Source: Rhyacophila brunnea
Lineage: Eukaryota; Arthropoda; Insecta; Trichoptera; Rhyacophilidae
Length of the DNA stretch: 64,000 nucleotides
Direction: 5' to 3'
Assembly (NCBI GenBank): GCA_022495005.1
Contig: JAGYXB010000563.1
Span: forward strand, 62,001 to 126,000
Shown: one piece after another, positions 1 to 12,475 of the stretch
Layout: every line of letters starts with the position of its first letter
Position numbering within the stretch: position 1 is the stretch's first letter
Notes under the pieces: model-generated
Databases searched by the model: none
The model's input: only the letters and a program-made list of their open reading frames with translations
Told to the model about the DNA's origin: nothing
Translations under genes and position numbers: made by a program

Positions 1-184
1 TCTGTCCTTCAGGAAAAGTTTTACTATGACAAATCAAGGTTAATTAATAATGGTATCGTGTTTTATCAATATTATTAAGTCAATTTTTTTTTTGTTAAAT
101 TTCACCGATAGTTATACTTAAATGAAAAATCATAAATACTTTAATCAACCCGAATGAATGTGAAATTAGTTATATACCTACTCG

Positions 185-580
185 CACGGCCCCCACTAGG
201 GGGGGCTGACAGGGCTCTGGCATGGGGGCCCGGGCTCAGGAAGGGCCTGGCGTGACGAGTCGACCAGATAAGTGAGATAAACATAGATCGCAAATTTGAT
301 CTAACAGTAAAAAAAATCTCCTGCAGCGCTATTGTACTACAATGATATCAATAATTAAAAATATTTGGTTGTACGATGCAATTTTTAAGTGTATTTTAAT
401 GGATGTATATATTAAAAATACAGAAAATCGCTAAAAATACACCTTAATTTTACCGCGTACACCATTTGGAAAACGCTACTGCAGCGCGTGACACTGCCTT
501 TACCCTTAGCGATAGGTAGGGGGGGGGGGGGGCGCCAAACATCGTAGCCTGGGGGCCCACTTCAGGATGTGGGGGCCATG
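185..580 (-). mobile_element. GC-tipped non-autonomous DNA transposon (hAT-like MITE), copy 1
   Basis: A 396-bp element bounded by perfect 8-bp direct repeats CCTACTCG at 177-184 and 581-588. The ends are imperfect inverted repeats of about 13 bp: CACGGCCCCCAC on the left and, read inward from the right, CATGGCCCCCACA. It carries no open reading frame. Both ends are GC-rich while the middle is AT-rich, unlike the neighbourhood. Related copies lie at 22378-22874 (full length, opposite orientation), 59799-60207 and 16285-16420. An 8-bp duplication with ends starting CA fits hAT best; P or Merlin families are alternatives. No source transposase is visible in the window. Confidence 0.85.
519..532. 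repeat. 14-base poly-G tract
   Basis: Uninterrupted run of 14 G inside the first GC-tipped element. The equivalent place in the other copies is a shorter C run, so this is a homopolymer expansion and a likely sequencing-error or quadruplex-prone spot. Confidence 0.9.
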
Positions 581-819
581 CCTACTCGATTCAGTGAACG
601 ACATCAGTAATCAATCTAATCATTATTGAAACAGTTTTAACGCAGTGTTTATTTGTCAAGTAATTTCCATAGAGGCATTAAGTAATTTCTATCAATGGTA
701 ACGGTTCTCTACAGAGTTATGGTTAGCTTATTTTTTTATGAGGAATGGGTGTTATAAACATACCACATTAGCATACATTTCGATAGTTTTGACTGACAAT
801 AAGACTTTTAATCGAAGAT

Positions 820-1165
820 GCGTCGCTCGAGAGAAAACGATGCAATAGGCTGGATGTACCTACGTGCAGCCAGGATAGCAACTTGCTTTCACTCCACCGC
901 CCGCCACGTCTCCACTTCCCGTTATGCAGGCGTATACCGTGGCATAACGAACGGTAGGCGCTCTTCAAAGTTGTGTCGAAAGTGTCACAAGAGGAACTTC
1001 CCAATACCCTAGATGGCGTGCACGAGAGTGTGCGTGATTCCTATTTCGATATTGTATATTATGGTCAATTCTCGATGAGAAAAGATCTTCTCGCTCGCCT
1101 TTAAATGCCGCAAACTTTTTGAAGACTAAAAATTTTCCTTCGTAGATACTATGTTGCAACGGCCG
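820..1165 (+). repeat. Dispersed repeat A, copy 1
   Basis: Direct-orientation homologue of 32860-33200. Shared blocks include CGTTATGC followed by a short run and ATACCG/ATAACG, then GTGTGCGTGATTCCTATT, GATGAGAAAAGA and ATGCCGCAAACTTTTTGA. It is diverged, with small indels. Short open frames on both strands are not conserved between copies, so it is not a gene. Class unknown. Confidence 0.6.
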
Positions 1166-1177
1166 ACCGATCCAACT

Positions 1178-1345
1178 GAGAGTCAGATCGACTTGAGAAG
1201 CTCTTGCCTTTCAACCGACATTATGCTGACACTCCCAGAGGATGCAATTGGCATCCTACAATTTTCCACACAGGCAAGTCATAGATTCTATTAGGCCAAG
1301 CTGGCAGAGCTTGGAGGCAAAACCACCGTGTCCGGTTAAGAACTG
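1178..1345 (-). pseudogene. Non-LTR retrotransposon ORF2 C-terminal fragment (R1/jockey-like)
   Basis: Read on the minus strand from 1345, one frame gives QFLTGHGGF, then KLCQLGLIESMTCLCGKL, a stop, DANCILWECQ, another stop, and further residues. This matches the layout of the cysteine-rich C-terminal region after the reverse transcriptase of R1/jockey-type LINEs: an LTGHG motif, then a C-x-C-G pair, a D/E-x-A and a W-E-C block. Two in-frame stops and lack of the upstream polymerase show that it is a dead, truncated remnant. The family name is from memory of the motif. Confidence 0.6.
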
Positions 1346-1350
1346 AGAAG

Positions 1351-2914
1351 TCCAGGATAGCAAGTCATCACATTCTTCGTCCTATGTAATTCCTGCGCCC
1401 AAAAATAAATCGCATTTGCTCATACAATCCATTGGACTCTTATTCTGTAAGTATCAAACACACATCGAAAAAACAATATGTGAATTTGTCACTCATGGTA
1501 GTCGAGCCAACTCACTGCCCATGGCATTACGGTGTACGCTCTGCTAGTACTCTGCCACGGGTACTAAACTACTAACCAGGAAGCATGTGAAATAGGTACA
1601 TTGTCAACGATTTTTCGCGCCGTTTTCACACGTAGGCTCTCTGTTGAGCGGCCTTATCCCTAGACTTGCTCTTAACTTTAAGGGTTATTATATTGAGCTT
1701 CAAAAACCACTTACGTAGTTCAACTTGTATGGGCATGGCTAAAATATTCAAAGATTTTGTGTGGGTAAGTATTATTTTAGGACGCCTATTTGAAAGATCG
1801 TACAGTTTTATGCAATGAGACGGCATTTGTGGCAGGAAGGTAACTGGATGCTCTTACATAAAAGTGTTATTTATTAATATGCATAACAAATTACTGATGA
1901 TACATTAAATAAAGGTTATTTACCATTCCTGTTATGGCCCTTCAGAGAGTGAAAGATGTCTTAGGGTGTTTTTGTACGATCAATGGTTATTAGTAAAGGC
2001 TGTGATAGAGAATTAATCTTGTCTCGAGAAATTTCGAGAAATAATCAGAAAAGGTCAATCTAGAATATCGAGAAATCGAGAAATTATCACTAGGCTAATG
2101 AAAAACATAGACAAGGTATTAACTAACAATCGAGATAAAGACAGAGAAATTATAAAAAAAAAATATAATTTATGGATATCCATCTGTTCGTCCGTAGATA
2201 TTCACTGATTCCGAGCGGCAACCGTCAACGTAATCTCTTTATCAAAGGGATACATCCATCCAAGCTGTAGTTATTAGCTCATTCCGTTTGATCCATTTTA
2301 TGATTCAAATGGACAGAAAATATCATTATCTTTCATTATCTTTTATATATTATTATCCTAAGAGATTTTGGAAAATTCACTAACAGCTCATTTAAGCGAC
2401 ATTTTATTGTTATTTTTACATCTTCACTTCAAAATGTGCGCTACCGATTCATCTACCGTTTGAATTGACCACATTTCAGAAATTTTCAATGATTTTACAG
2501 GTACGTGACGTTTATATCCGATATTTTCTTACATACCGTATACGATACGCCATATTTCATTTAACGTACAGCAGAATGACGTCTTCGTCGCTTAAGACCT
2601 TCTAATCCTTTATTTGACAAACAAATTCGATTATTTTTATTCAAATATCGTAATGTAGGCATTGGCGCACTTTTTTCCGGTGAAAAAACCATAATTTTGG
2701 TACAATTCACTACGTAAATAAAATTATGACAGGCGCACCCGCCTCTGTCCGCCATTTCATAGATAACGTGATATTCCAAATTTGATTTTTTAAATACTTA
2801 TTTGTGGCTGTTCACACACTATTTTTTTTATTGAATAATTACCTAGGCTACTAATTTCCATAGATCACAATATAGTCATATTAAACTAACAAAGTTGCCA
2901 TTGCAAACAATGAA
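1351..2914. other. Non-coding, no gene seen
   Basis: AT-rich DNA without a supportable gene. A short cluster of TCGAGAAAT-type words lies at about 2020-2090, with CTCGAGAAATTTCGAGAAAT near its start; it could be a decayed minisatellite. Short open frames here look random. Confidence 0.5.
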
Positions 2915-5411
2915 AGAAATTAATACGAATTGTTATAGTTATCAAAATGATTCATATTGTATAATATCTACCTATTTTTATCGTCCCTATCATCATGAAT
3001 CTAGACCTATCTACTACTGGATGAAGGCCTCCTCAGCCTTATTCGACTCCTTACTTACACATGAATTGTTATATTTATCAAAATCAGTGATATTATATTA
3101 TTATCTACCTAGCTATATATAATGCCATTATTATCACGAGCCTCAATAAATCCACTGCTGGATGAAGGCCTCTCTACGTTGATTGTATTTTTGACAGTTT
3201 TGAATTTTTAATGTTATTTATCTACATATTCATATCGTCATCATGATCATCATCATCATCAAACAGGATCAATCCACTGCAGGATGAAGAGTACCGCAAC
3301 CCGATTCTACTACTATTAAATCAACGAATTTGTGATATTATACATATTTCTATCCATCTTATCATCATCGACTTGAACCAATCCATTGTTGGATAATGGC
3401 GTCCCTAGCCCGAATCTACTCCTTTCTGTCATATGAATTGCTGTATTTATCAAAATCTGTGATACTATATTTATCTACATATTCATAATGTCATCATCAT
3501 CATCATCAACCTGGATCAATCCTCTGCCTAATAAAGACCTCCATAGACTGATTCTACTGCTTTTTGTTATATGAATTTCTGTATTTATCAAAATCGGTGA
3601 TATAATATTTATCTACATATTCATATCGTCATCATCATCATCATCATCACATCAACTTGAACCAATACACTGCTTAATAAAGACCTCCCTAGCCTGATTC
3701 TACTCCTTTCTGTCATATGAATTTCTGTATTTTATCAAAATCGGTGATATTATAATTATTTACATATTCATATCGTCATCATCATCATCATCAACCTGAA
3801 CCAATCCACTACTTAAAGACCTCCTTAGCCTGATTCTACTCATTTCTGTCACATGAATTGCTGTATTTATCAAAATCGGTGATATTATATTTATCTACAT
3901 ATTTATATCGTCATTATCATTATCATTATCATCGACCTGAACCAATCCACTGCTTAATAAAGACCTCCCTAGCCTGATTTTACTCCTTTCTGTCATATGA
4001 ATTGCTGTATTTATCAAAATCGGTGATATTATATTTATCTACATATTCATATCGTCATCATCATCGACCTAAACCAATCCACTGCTTAATAAAGACCTCT
4101 CTAGCTTGATTCTGCTTATTTCTGTCATGAATTGCTGTATTTATCAAAATCGGTGATATTATATTTATTTACATATTCATATCGTCATTATCATCATTAT
4201 CATCATCATCATCATCGACCTGAACCAATTCACTGCTTAATAAAGACCTCGCTAGCCTGATTCTACTCCTTTCTGTCATATGAATTTTTGTATTTATCAA
4301 AATCGTTGATATTATATTTATTTACATATTCATATCGTCATCATCATCATCATCAACCTGAACCAATCCACTACTTAAAGACCTCCTTAGCCTGATTCTA
4401 CTCCTTTCTGTCATATGCATTGCTGTATTTATCAAAATCGGTGATATTATATTTATCTACATATTCATATCGTCATTATCACTATCATCATCATCGATCT
4501 GAACCAATCCACTGCTAAATAAAGACCTCCCTAGCTTGATTCTACTTCTTTCTGTCATATGAATTGCTGTATTTATCAAAATCGGTGATATTATATTTAT
4601 TTACATATTCATATCGTCATTATCATCATTATCATCATTATCATCATCATCGTCGACCTGAAACAATCCACTGCTTAATAAAGACCTCGCTAGCCTGATT
4701 CTACACCTTTCTGTCATATGAATTGCTTTATTTATCAAAATCGGTGAAATTATATTTATTTACATATTCATATTGTCATCATCATCATCGTCGACCTAAA
4801 CCAATCCACTACTTAAATACCTCCTTAGCCTGATTCTACCCCTTTCTGTGATATGAATTTATGTATTTATCAAAATCGGTGATATTACATTTATCTACAT
4901 ATTCATATCGTCATCATCATCAACCAGGATCAATTCACTGCTGGATGAAGAGTTCCGCAACCTGATTCTACTACTATATTATACCTATTTCTATCGTCCT
5001 TATCATCATTGACCTGAACTCATCAACTGCTGGATAAAGGCCTCCCATGCCTGATTCTACTCCTTTCTGTCATTTGAATTGCTGTATTTATCAAAATCGG
5101 TGATATTATATTTTATCTATTTATATTTCCATTATCATTATGAGCCTGAATCAATCCACCGGTGGATGAAAGCCTCTCTAAGTTGTTTGAATTTCTGTCG
5201 GTCATATGAATTACTATATTTATCAAAATTGCTGATATTATATTTTCCCATTCATAATATCGTCATTATCATCATCAACCAAGATTAATCCACTGCTGGA
5301 TGAAGGTTATCCCAACCTAATTCTACTCTTCTTGGTCATATAAACTGCAATATTTTTTTAAATTTGTGATTTTATATACCTACCCATTTATATCGTCATC
5401 ATCGTCATCAA

Positions 5412-5442
<31 letters not shown>

Positions 5443-5500
5443 TTTTAAGCTGATTCCACATCTTTAGGTCTTATAAATTCCTATTCTTATCAGATATAAT
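2915..5500 (-). repeat. Tandem array of ~131-159-bp units built from an RTE-like LINE 3' tail plus (GAT)n
   Basis: About 16-18 head-to-tail units. Each contains, on the plus strand, AATCCACTGCT, AAGACCTCC, CTGATTCTACTCCTTTCTGT, ATTTATCAAAATCGGTGAT, ACATATTCATATCGTCA and a variable (TCA)n run. The ATTTATCAAAATC word recurs near 3445, 3583, 3731, 3865, 4009, 4140, 4293, 4428, 4571, 4730 and 4865; spacing varies mainly with the TCA run. On the minus strand each unit ends ...CAGCAGTGGATTG...(GAT)n, the classic 3' end of RTE-type LINEs in insects. Single relatives occur at 28490-28810 and 53330-53490. Outer units keep the ancestral CTGCTGGATGAAGGC; inner ones share CTGCTTAATAAAGAC, which suggests local amplification of one variant. 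Confidence 0.85.
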
Positions 5501-8419
5501 ATGTATTACTTTATTATTTATCAACATTTGTCTCGATATGAATGTCCCGCACCGGGAAACTATATTGTTTAAGGTTAATTTTTAAAACAAAATATGATTT
5601 TTAAAATATTATTCTGTGGCTCCAAGCATTTACTTTTTATAGACAATGAAACAAAATAATGTTTAAATTTATTTTTTGTGCTGCTAACCTTTTTCTATTA
5701 TGTAAATGGGACCCGAAAGACATTAATATTCGCGTTATATTGGATCGCTATTTATGATAATCACGATTGAGATGTATAACTATTTATCATATTTAAATGC
5801 ACATACCTACACATATATTGTATTAAAATTAAAATGACAGTGGTAGTAATCGGCGATTGCCAGCTGTTTTGCTAGGCTTAGCAGCCTGAAATGGTGTCAG
5901 ATGATATTGAGAAGGCCAGACTCCAGAATAGACTACGCACATGACTCCAAATTTGTATTTGCAGTGACGACATGCATATCGTAAAACTGACAAATCAGAT
6001 AAATTTTCAATTGTCTGACGTGAATGAAAATCCATCCCGAAGGGAAAACTATGGCGCCGTTTATACACACTTTACAATTATTTTATTAAAATCCAACACC
6101 AAGTCACTATGATGAAAAGCTGTCTGCAAGACCTAGCGAGACAGACTGGCGAGAGCCAGCTGGCTCAGCTAGTTTATTATAAATATTAGTAGTATAGGCC
6201 TCGTAACTAAATTTTGCCCAATTGTACCTACAACATACTTTCCGGTTATCCATTGTTCACCTCCCTCCAACAGGCACTCTTCGCCACTGCTTTATATTGT
6301 TTATTCTACCAGCCCTCCGTGAGCGTCGGACCTGTTTGCCTTCAAAATGAAAGCATTGCTTACGGTTTACGTGTACAAATAATTAAAACTCGCCCCCCTT
6401 TGAAATGGAAACTTTTTGGCTCCATATTAAATAAAAAAACGCCCACTCTCAAAGGATTGCGGGAATAATTAAATCTTTTTCGGGTTGTTTTCTTAAACTG
6501 TTTACTCACTACCTTTTCTGGATCCCCTCTTGTTATGGCGGAGAATTTTTGTGAACGGAAGATAGTCTAGATTCAATCTTTTATTAGCAACCGTAATTAA
6601 AAATCTGCAATTAGGAAGTTAATACAATTCGATCACATGATGCAACATTTCGATAATGATCAACTTCTTCATTTTAATTATGTGTTTATTTATTAACTTT
6701 CAATTCTTTCTTGAAAGACATCATTTTATAATAGATTATAATAATTTAAAGCAAAACAATAAAGAAACATAATATAATAATTTGTACTCCAAAATATTTG
6801 AAATATCACAAAATAATGTCAGTGGCTAGTTTCAGCTCAGAACTACATCCCTGTTAAGGCGAAGTCTCTACCTATCAGAGACACCTAGCGGAAAAATACG
6901 AAGCTTTTTAAAAGATTTTTTTTTTGACAATTTACAATTTAAACTGCATTAATTAATAAATATGTATCGAAAACATTGAAAAGAAATATTTTTTTTATTT
7001 TAAGGGCACACATGCTTACCTAGAGTTTCTGTTTTTTCATTTAAAGTTGAACTATGACATTGAATACTAGGTATGATTTTTAAAGTGAAAGTGATATTAT
7101 GTTACATCTCTTTTACGCATGCTAATATGATTAAAAAGTTATTCTTTCTCTTTCTGTCACATTCGAATTTGATTACCGAAGTTTAAACATTTACTATGCG
7201 TATTAGCTGACGTGCTTCGTCGTTTACAAATTATAACATAAATTTAAAAAATATATGTATTTATAATATTAAATATATTTTATAATGTACACAGATTTTT
7301 TTAACAACTATATTATATATACTTTTATTTATTTGTCGCATATTTAAAATGTTCTTGCTTTATTAAAATCTTTTTATTAGCCGGCCAAATAAATCCGTAT
7401 TTTTGGCCATAGACTAATATAAAAATCTCTCTGCTGTCAAAAGTGTCAAATATTATGTTTACAAATTGCAAGGTACCTAAAACAATTGTGTTTTATATCA
7501 GGAATAAGAAACACTATCTGTAAGTACAATATTATGTTATTTATTACTATCGTAGTATTCTGTGTGTTTTGCATATATTATTCAAGTGTTTATTTATTGT
7601 TTTCTTAGTCTATACATGCTTTCAATGTTTCATAATTCCGACGTAATACAATCCTTTTTTTGAGGTTAGTTACATTCATTCCAGAATTATATAAAACCTG
7701 TGATTTCATATATATTTGTTTGATATAATCTAAGGCGTTCTAGTTGTTATTAAACATGTTACCTACCTGATTACTTTATTTTAGTTAATCAATCTTTTTT
7801 GATGCTTTGTATTATCACTAATCCGTTTTAATTACCACTCTTCAAACAGTCGCCAACTATAAAAGATTAAAAATCACACTATTAACAGTTCCTATGTTAT
7901 GTTTTTTGCAGATGGAGAAAATGTTTACCGAGATCTTTGCTTGTCGACGGTTTCATATGAATAAGATGGAATGAAATAAATCTTTTAATTAATAATGAAA
8001 TAAATCCAACTTTCGGCGTACGATTCGAACATGGCGTGATTTATGACGTCGACCATCAAGCATATACACCCATTTTATAGATTTAATAGTACAATTACAC
8101 AAGGTAAATATAAAGTGACTAATGTTTAAAAAATAAAACAATTTTATAAAAACATTTTTGCACTAAATTTATTATCGATAATGATATAAAAGTTGCTATT
8201 TTGATTCGTAATATAAAATATAATATAATTGTGCATATCAGTTACTTGTATCATATTAGGTATGTCATTTGGTAGAGCTTACTCTCCAAGTCTTGTCTTT
8301 TTCAGTCTCAATATCACTTTGATATTAGAAAAATTGTCTTTCCAACACCAATGAAAGGTGCATGTATCTATACACACACATTTCAAAGGCTTTAAGTTTT
8401 CTAGATACTGTATATTACT
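5501..8419. other. Non-coding, no gene recognised
   Basis: AT-rich. Two segments are less AT-rich than the surroundings and carry short open frames: 79 codons on the minus strand at 5829-6068 and 84 codons on the plus strand at 6214-6468. Neither shows a known motif, splice partner or signal. I do not call them genes. Confidence 0.4.
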
Positions 8420-8925
8420 TCTTCTCTTCGGCTATATCCGCATCTTAGTTGCAGCATATGGATACAATGCGGCGCCTCCAAGAATCTCTGTCACTCTAGT
8501 TTTTTTGCATCGTTCCAGGTCATACTAGCAGCCCGTAACTCCGCCAGATATGCTATATAGATAGTATTTAGTGGCCATCCAGGACGCCGGAATCCGGTTG
8601 GCTTGAAGAACAGGCAAACCAGATTGGGATTCTCTTCAGGCACTCGCAGCACGTGGCCGGGCCAGGTACAAAGTTGCGTATTCACTCTCAGCGTGATGGG
8701 AGGCTATTTGGTGCGTTCTTTTATCTCCCGTTACTTCTAAAATTACCGCACACCCAGTATCCGTCGTAAACATCTGTTCTCGAAGCTCAGTATACGGTTG
8801 CTCGGAGCCTTTGTAAGGTGCCATGACATAAAAACTAGTAAGATATTTAAAATAGCTGCTAGAATGAATACATTGTTGAAAGGAAATGAAAACTGATAAT
8901 ATGATATATCAATTAATTTGTCCAT
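8420..8925 (-). pseudogene. Non-LTR retrotransposon ORF2 C-terminal remnant (LINE family L, copy 1)
   Basis: On the minus strand the pieces read in order NRCLRRILGVR (about 8743-8800), GHVLRVPEENPN and FRRPGWPLNT, then LRAASMTWNDAKKLE (about 8510-8640), then DRDSWRRRIVSICCN. This is the standard order of the conserved tail after the reverse transcriptase of many insect and other animal LINEs: CLRRILG, GHVLRMP, RRPGRP, L-x-A-x-G-x-TW, DR-x-x-WR. Frame changes and stops between blocks show decay. Other copies of the same tail lie at 34405-34530 (plus) and 48030-48410 (minus). Confidence 0.75.
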
Positions 8926-10366
8926 CTGAAGTTGTAGATATCAGTTAATAATTATGTGTTATACCAGTAATTAAATGCTGACTTCAAATGAAAATTGACA
9001 ATTAAATATTGAAATAATATATTACCAGTTTTGATTTTTTTAAGTACTATACTATATCCATGGTTCATATTACAATGTCATAGTAAAACTTAGAAGAATA
9101 AAATATGTCGTAAGACGAAATCAATCTTGGGGTTTTAATATAAGTTAAATAAATAGTACACAGCTAATTTGTTATTACTTTGAATACATGCCATGTCTTT
9201 ACATCAATAAAAAACAGAAAAACAATTTAATAATGTATAAATATTTATATAAGACTTAACAACGGCTGACATATAGTTAGACACGATGACCTCCATTTAA
9301 TTTCCTCTTATTTTAAAATTCACCAAGATATATCCTAATAAGTAGGTAAGTATATTACATTTGTACATATAATAAGTAAATCAAGTACAAAATTAAATTA
9401 CTATTGAAGCAGTATATAATATATATGGACCCCACAGAGTAATTAACAATATAATAATTTATATAATTATATCGGGTATATACTATATTGACACATTTTA
9501 ATGAAGTCTATTTTTCTTGGTACCTACGTTCAATGATAAATGTTGTTTTATATTGTAACATAAACAATGGTAATATGCATTGATCTTTCTGATTTTTAAA
9601 CTGTGATATCTATTTTATATATCTATTGATTTCTATGTGTATTATTGATACATTATTTATTTCAAATACAATAATTTCAAAACTAACAGTAAATAATATA
9701 TAGAAAGCGTCATATTGTTTAGTTGGAAAATCTACTAGGAAATTCCATCCAATCCAAATCCAATTTTTACCAGGTGGGTACTTGTAGGTCAGTTATTTTT
9801 GGAATAAAATGAATCCCTTAAAAAATATGAAATAAGAATAGAATGATAAATATTTGTGAAAATTTACCAAATCAACATGTTTAACGTGAATTTTTTCACA
9901 CTAAAATGATAAATATTGTTAAGAAAATATACACAAACAGTTCATTCAGAAGTTATGACGTTTAAAAGATCCCGCGAGTTAACTCGTGCGTGGCACTGAT
10001 CAGTTATGAGGTGATATCAGTTATAATCATTTATGAGGAATGGTTATAAGCCATTGGCACAACCAATTTGGTTTTTGACCTTGAGAACAAAATGTAATTT
10101 TTACACGGGACCAAACTCCACGGCTGCAGAGACGAATGCTTATACAAAATATGGCACAGTGGAATCGCCAGCAAGATCTTTAGGTATCATTATTTAGATG
10201 TAAGTATACATATTATTTTGAATTTCATAAAATTACACTCGTTGTGGGTGTCTAGTAACAGTTAACTATATTAGTAAATTAGATATATCTTGATGAACTA
10301 TAAAATAGTGATGTAATATAGACTTGTTGAAAATATATTAAGCATAATAAAATTTAAAATAAAAAT
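8926..10366. other. Non-coding flank 3' of the transposase-nuclease gene
   Basis: Very AT-rich. A palindromic CGCGAGTTAACTCGTG lies near 9972. Searched by eye for an inverted copy of sequences beyond 13195 that could be element ends; none was found. Confidence 0.4.
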
Positions 10367-11268
10367 TTAGAAAGTCAGCCTTTCTGGTTCTCTAATATTC
10401 ATAGATCTACTGGTTCTGGGATCTACTATTTCTGGCAGTAGACAATTCATATAAAAGTGATATATCTTTTTTTCAATCTTTTCAATCCAAAATGTCTCGT
10501 CTTTTTTGATTAATTCTATTTTAACAGGAAAATTATGTCCCGTCCAAACTCCAAATAAACAGACATCTTTCTTAGTAATATGAAGCTGCCCCTGAATCTG
10601 GAAGTACCAATCGTGATTTTTATCTATTACCATATTCCTGTCTTTATCTACTTTCCAAAATTTAATTTTTTTCTGTACAATAGCTTCATCTGCACTTATT
10701 CCAGCAGCTGAGAAAGGACATTTTATTTCAATAATTGTATCATCATCGCTGATGCCATCTGGCGTTGCACCGATAAAATCATACACATCATCGATAAACA
10801 ATCCACATCTCTCAATCTTAATTCGTTCTTGTACACTAAGCTGTTGTAAAGCTATTGATTCATTTTCTTTACCATATTTTACCGCTTTCACGTTGGCTAA
10901 TGATTGGCTATATAATAAACGTTTTACCAAAGGCCCAAATTTTGTATTTTCTCGCCGCTTACACACCTTTCCAAAAACAGAGGCAGTAAGAAGGTTTCGT
11001 CGCCTTTCTAGCCATTCTGCACATTCAGATTGTAATACAGTGCGTCTTTCTATATCCCTCCTCTCATAGTTTGTCAGTTTGAGTTTTTTCAAAAAAGTTT
11101 CTTTTAACAATTGATATTGATTTTTGTCCATATCAGGTTTTTGGCAACTCTCTCCATAATCTGGATTAGATAAAGGAACAGAATGTATTGGTTTTCGCCA
11201 AGGTTTTCCTATTTTTTTTTTATTTATTTTCAACCTTCTTGATTCTAAGCGATTTATGAAGGCTTTTG
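10367..11268 (-). CDS. YqaJ/lambda-exonuclease-type nuclease domain at the transposase C-terminus
   Basis: A 288-codon open stretch (11233-10367), preceded in the same frame by FINRLESRRLKINKKK back to the third frameshift. Numbered from its first Met: WLERRRNLLTAS at 74-85 is the usual entry motif. GKENES at 121-126, GATPDG at 155-160 (Asp159), EIKCPF at 169-174 (Glu169 and Lys171) and YFQIQGQLH at 210-218 are the four catalytic motifs of the YqaJ/lambda-exo nuclease fold, all intact. Bacterial and phage members digest duplex DNA 5' to 3' with metal ions. Here the domain follows the transposase directly, so it was most likely made as one polypeptide. The internal Met is probably not a real start, because conserved-looking sequence lies upstream of it. 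Confidence 0.85.
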
Positions 11269-12458
11269 GGCTATTTTATAAACTTGTTTTTGAATTGTGC
11301 AATGTAACTTATTTGTATTAAATGCGATTACCGCCGCTGCACATCGTCCCATGTACGATTGTCTTTGAGAGTAGTTAATTCTCTTGCCGCCTACAAATTT
11401 TGCAATCATGTTATTAAAAGATTCTGAAATATTAGTAGAAAAATTATAAATTAAACTTTTTGAATTTAGCACCAAACGAGAATTATATATCATTAATTGA
11501 GAAAATAGACTGCATTCTTTTAATGCTGGTACATAATTTACATCAAGCATGTCCTCTGTATTTGGTTCATTTGTACAAAAATATGGTAGACAAGAAGTAT
11601 GGTCTCCAAAAACATGGTGCGGTCCATTAATTAAATCTTTTTTCAAAGCGATAACCTTTTCTTCGAAAGTACTATCTTGTAGTTTTCTATACTTGATTGC
11701 ACCTATGACGGCTTTCCGCAGACGTCTTTTTCTTGACGCAATGATTTTTCTTACATTCAAGGGATATCTTGTGTCTTTGGTTAATGCCTCTATTTTGCCA
11801 CAATAATTTCTAATTAAATGGTTTTTACATTCAACTTTCTCGACAGTTACATTCGGATATGGGTGAAAATCAAGAATTTTTTTGTATGTGCTGGAATCTC
11901 CATCAGCAATCAATTTTGAATAAATCAATCCATGTGTATTAATAGATTCTTTAAAGCCTTCTAATATTGCTGTAGATTCCATTCCAGCTGACGGACCGGT
12001 GTAATTTAAAAAGCATTTATGTTGTTGAGCAGGGATATTTTATTTTTAGCTTTGGCGCACAAATCGCAATATTTATTTTTCACTGACATGTACAAAATCT
12101 TTCCGGTTCTTTGACCAATGATCGTGGCAGCGCCAGATGCTGCGGAATAATTGCATCTGTATGAACGTTTCGACCAACAGCCGTCTGCAACAACTGATAT
12201 CATGGGAATACCAGAAGAATCGACGTCACCATTTTCGATTGCAAGTTGTCGCTCTTCTTTCGCAGCGTTTTCCATACTCTTATTTTTGGTTTCTTCAAAC
12301 CACTCGTACACCTTCTGTTGACTCTTTCTGTATGTTCTTGCTGTAATCGATGGTACGTCAATTGCTGAACACATTTCTTCCAGATTTGAAAATCCACTGC
12401 CGATACTGATTATACTGGATACAAATGCGTCACACAGATTCATTTTGTTTTTGTTCAT
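11254..12458 (-). CDS. Transposase core (DDE) of the Mutator-like element
   Basis: Two open segments, 12458-12006 (150 codons) and 11982-11254 (242 codons), joined by a one-base shift near 12031-12048. Between them the correct frame reads IPAQQHKCFLNYTGPSAG. Candidate catalytic triad: Asp92 of the first segment in VVADGCWSKRSY, Asp27 or Asp29 of the second in KLIADGDSSTYKK, and Glu187 in NISESFNNMIAKF. CDLC at residues 131-134 of the first segment, and HVFGDHTSCLPYFC at 124-137 of the second, give likely zinc ligands. GGKRINYSQRQSY near the end is a conserved signature of this family as I remember it. The core would cut and join DNA ends in the nucleus. No piece of the catalytic core appears to be missing. 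Confidence 0.8.
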
Positions 12459-12475
12459 TTCAGTGGTATATAATT

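Noticed and set aside
2915..5500. CRISPR array
   Set aside because: Regular spacing, but the whole unit is repeated with no unique spacers, and the sequence is a LINE tail in a eukaryotic context.
10752..11069. Plus-strand 105-codon open frame
   Set aside because: Shadow of the conserved nuclease domain on the minus strand.
11549..11806. Plus-strand 85-codon open frame
   Set aside because: Shadow of the minus-strand transposase.
12031..12048. Programmed ribosomal frameshift in the transposase
   Set aside because: No slippery heptamer with a following structure was evident, and three separate shifts in one gene fit decay or read errors better.
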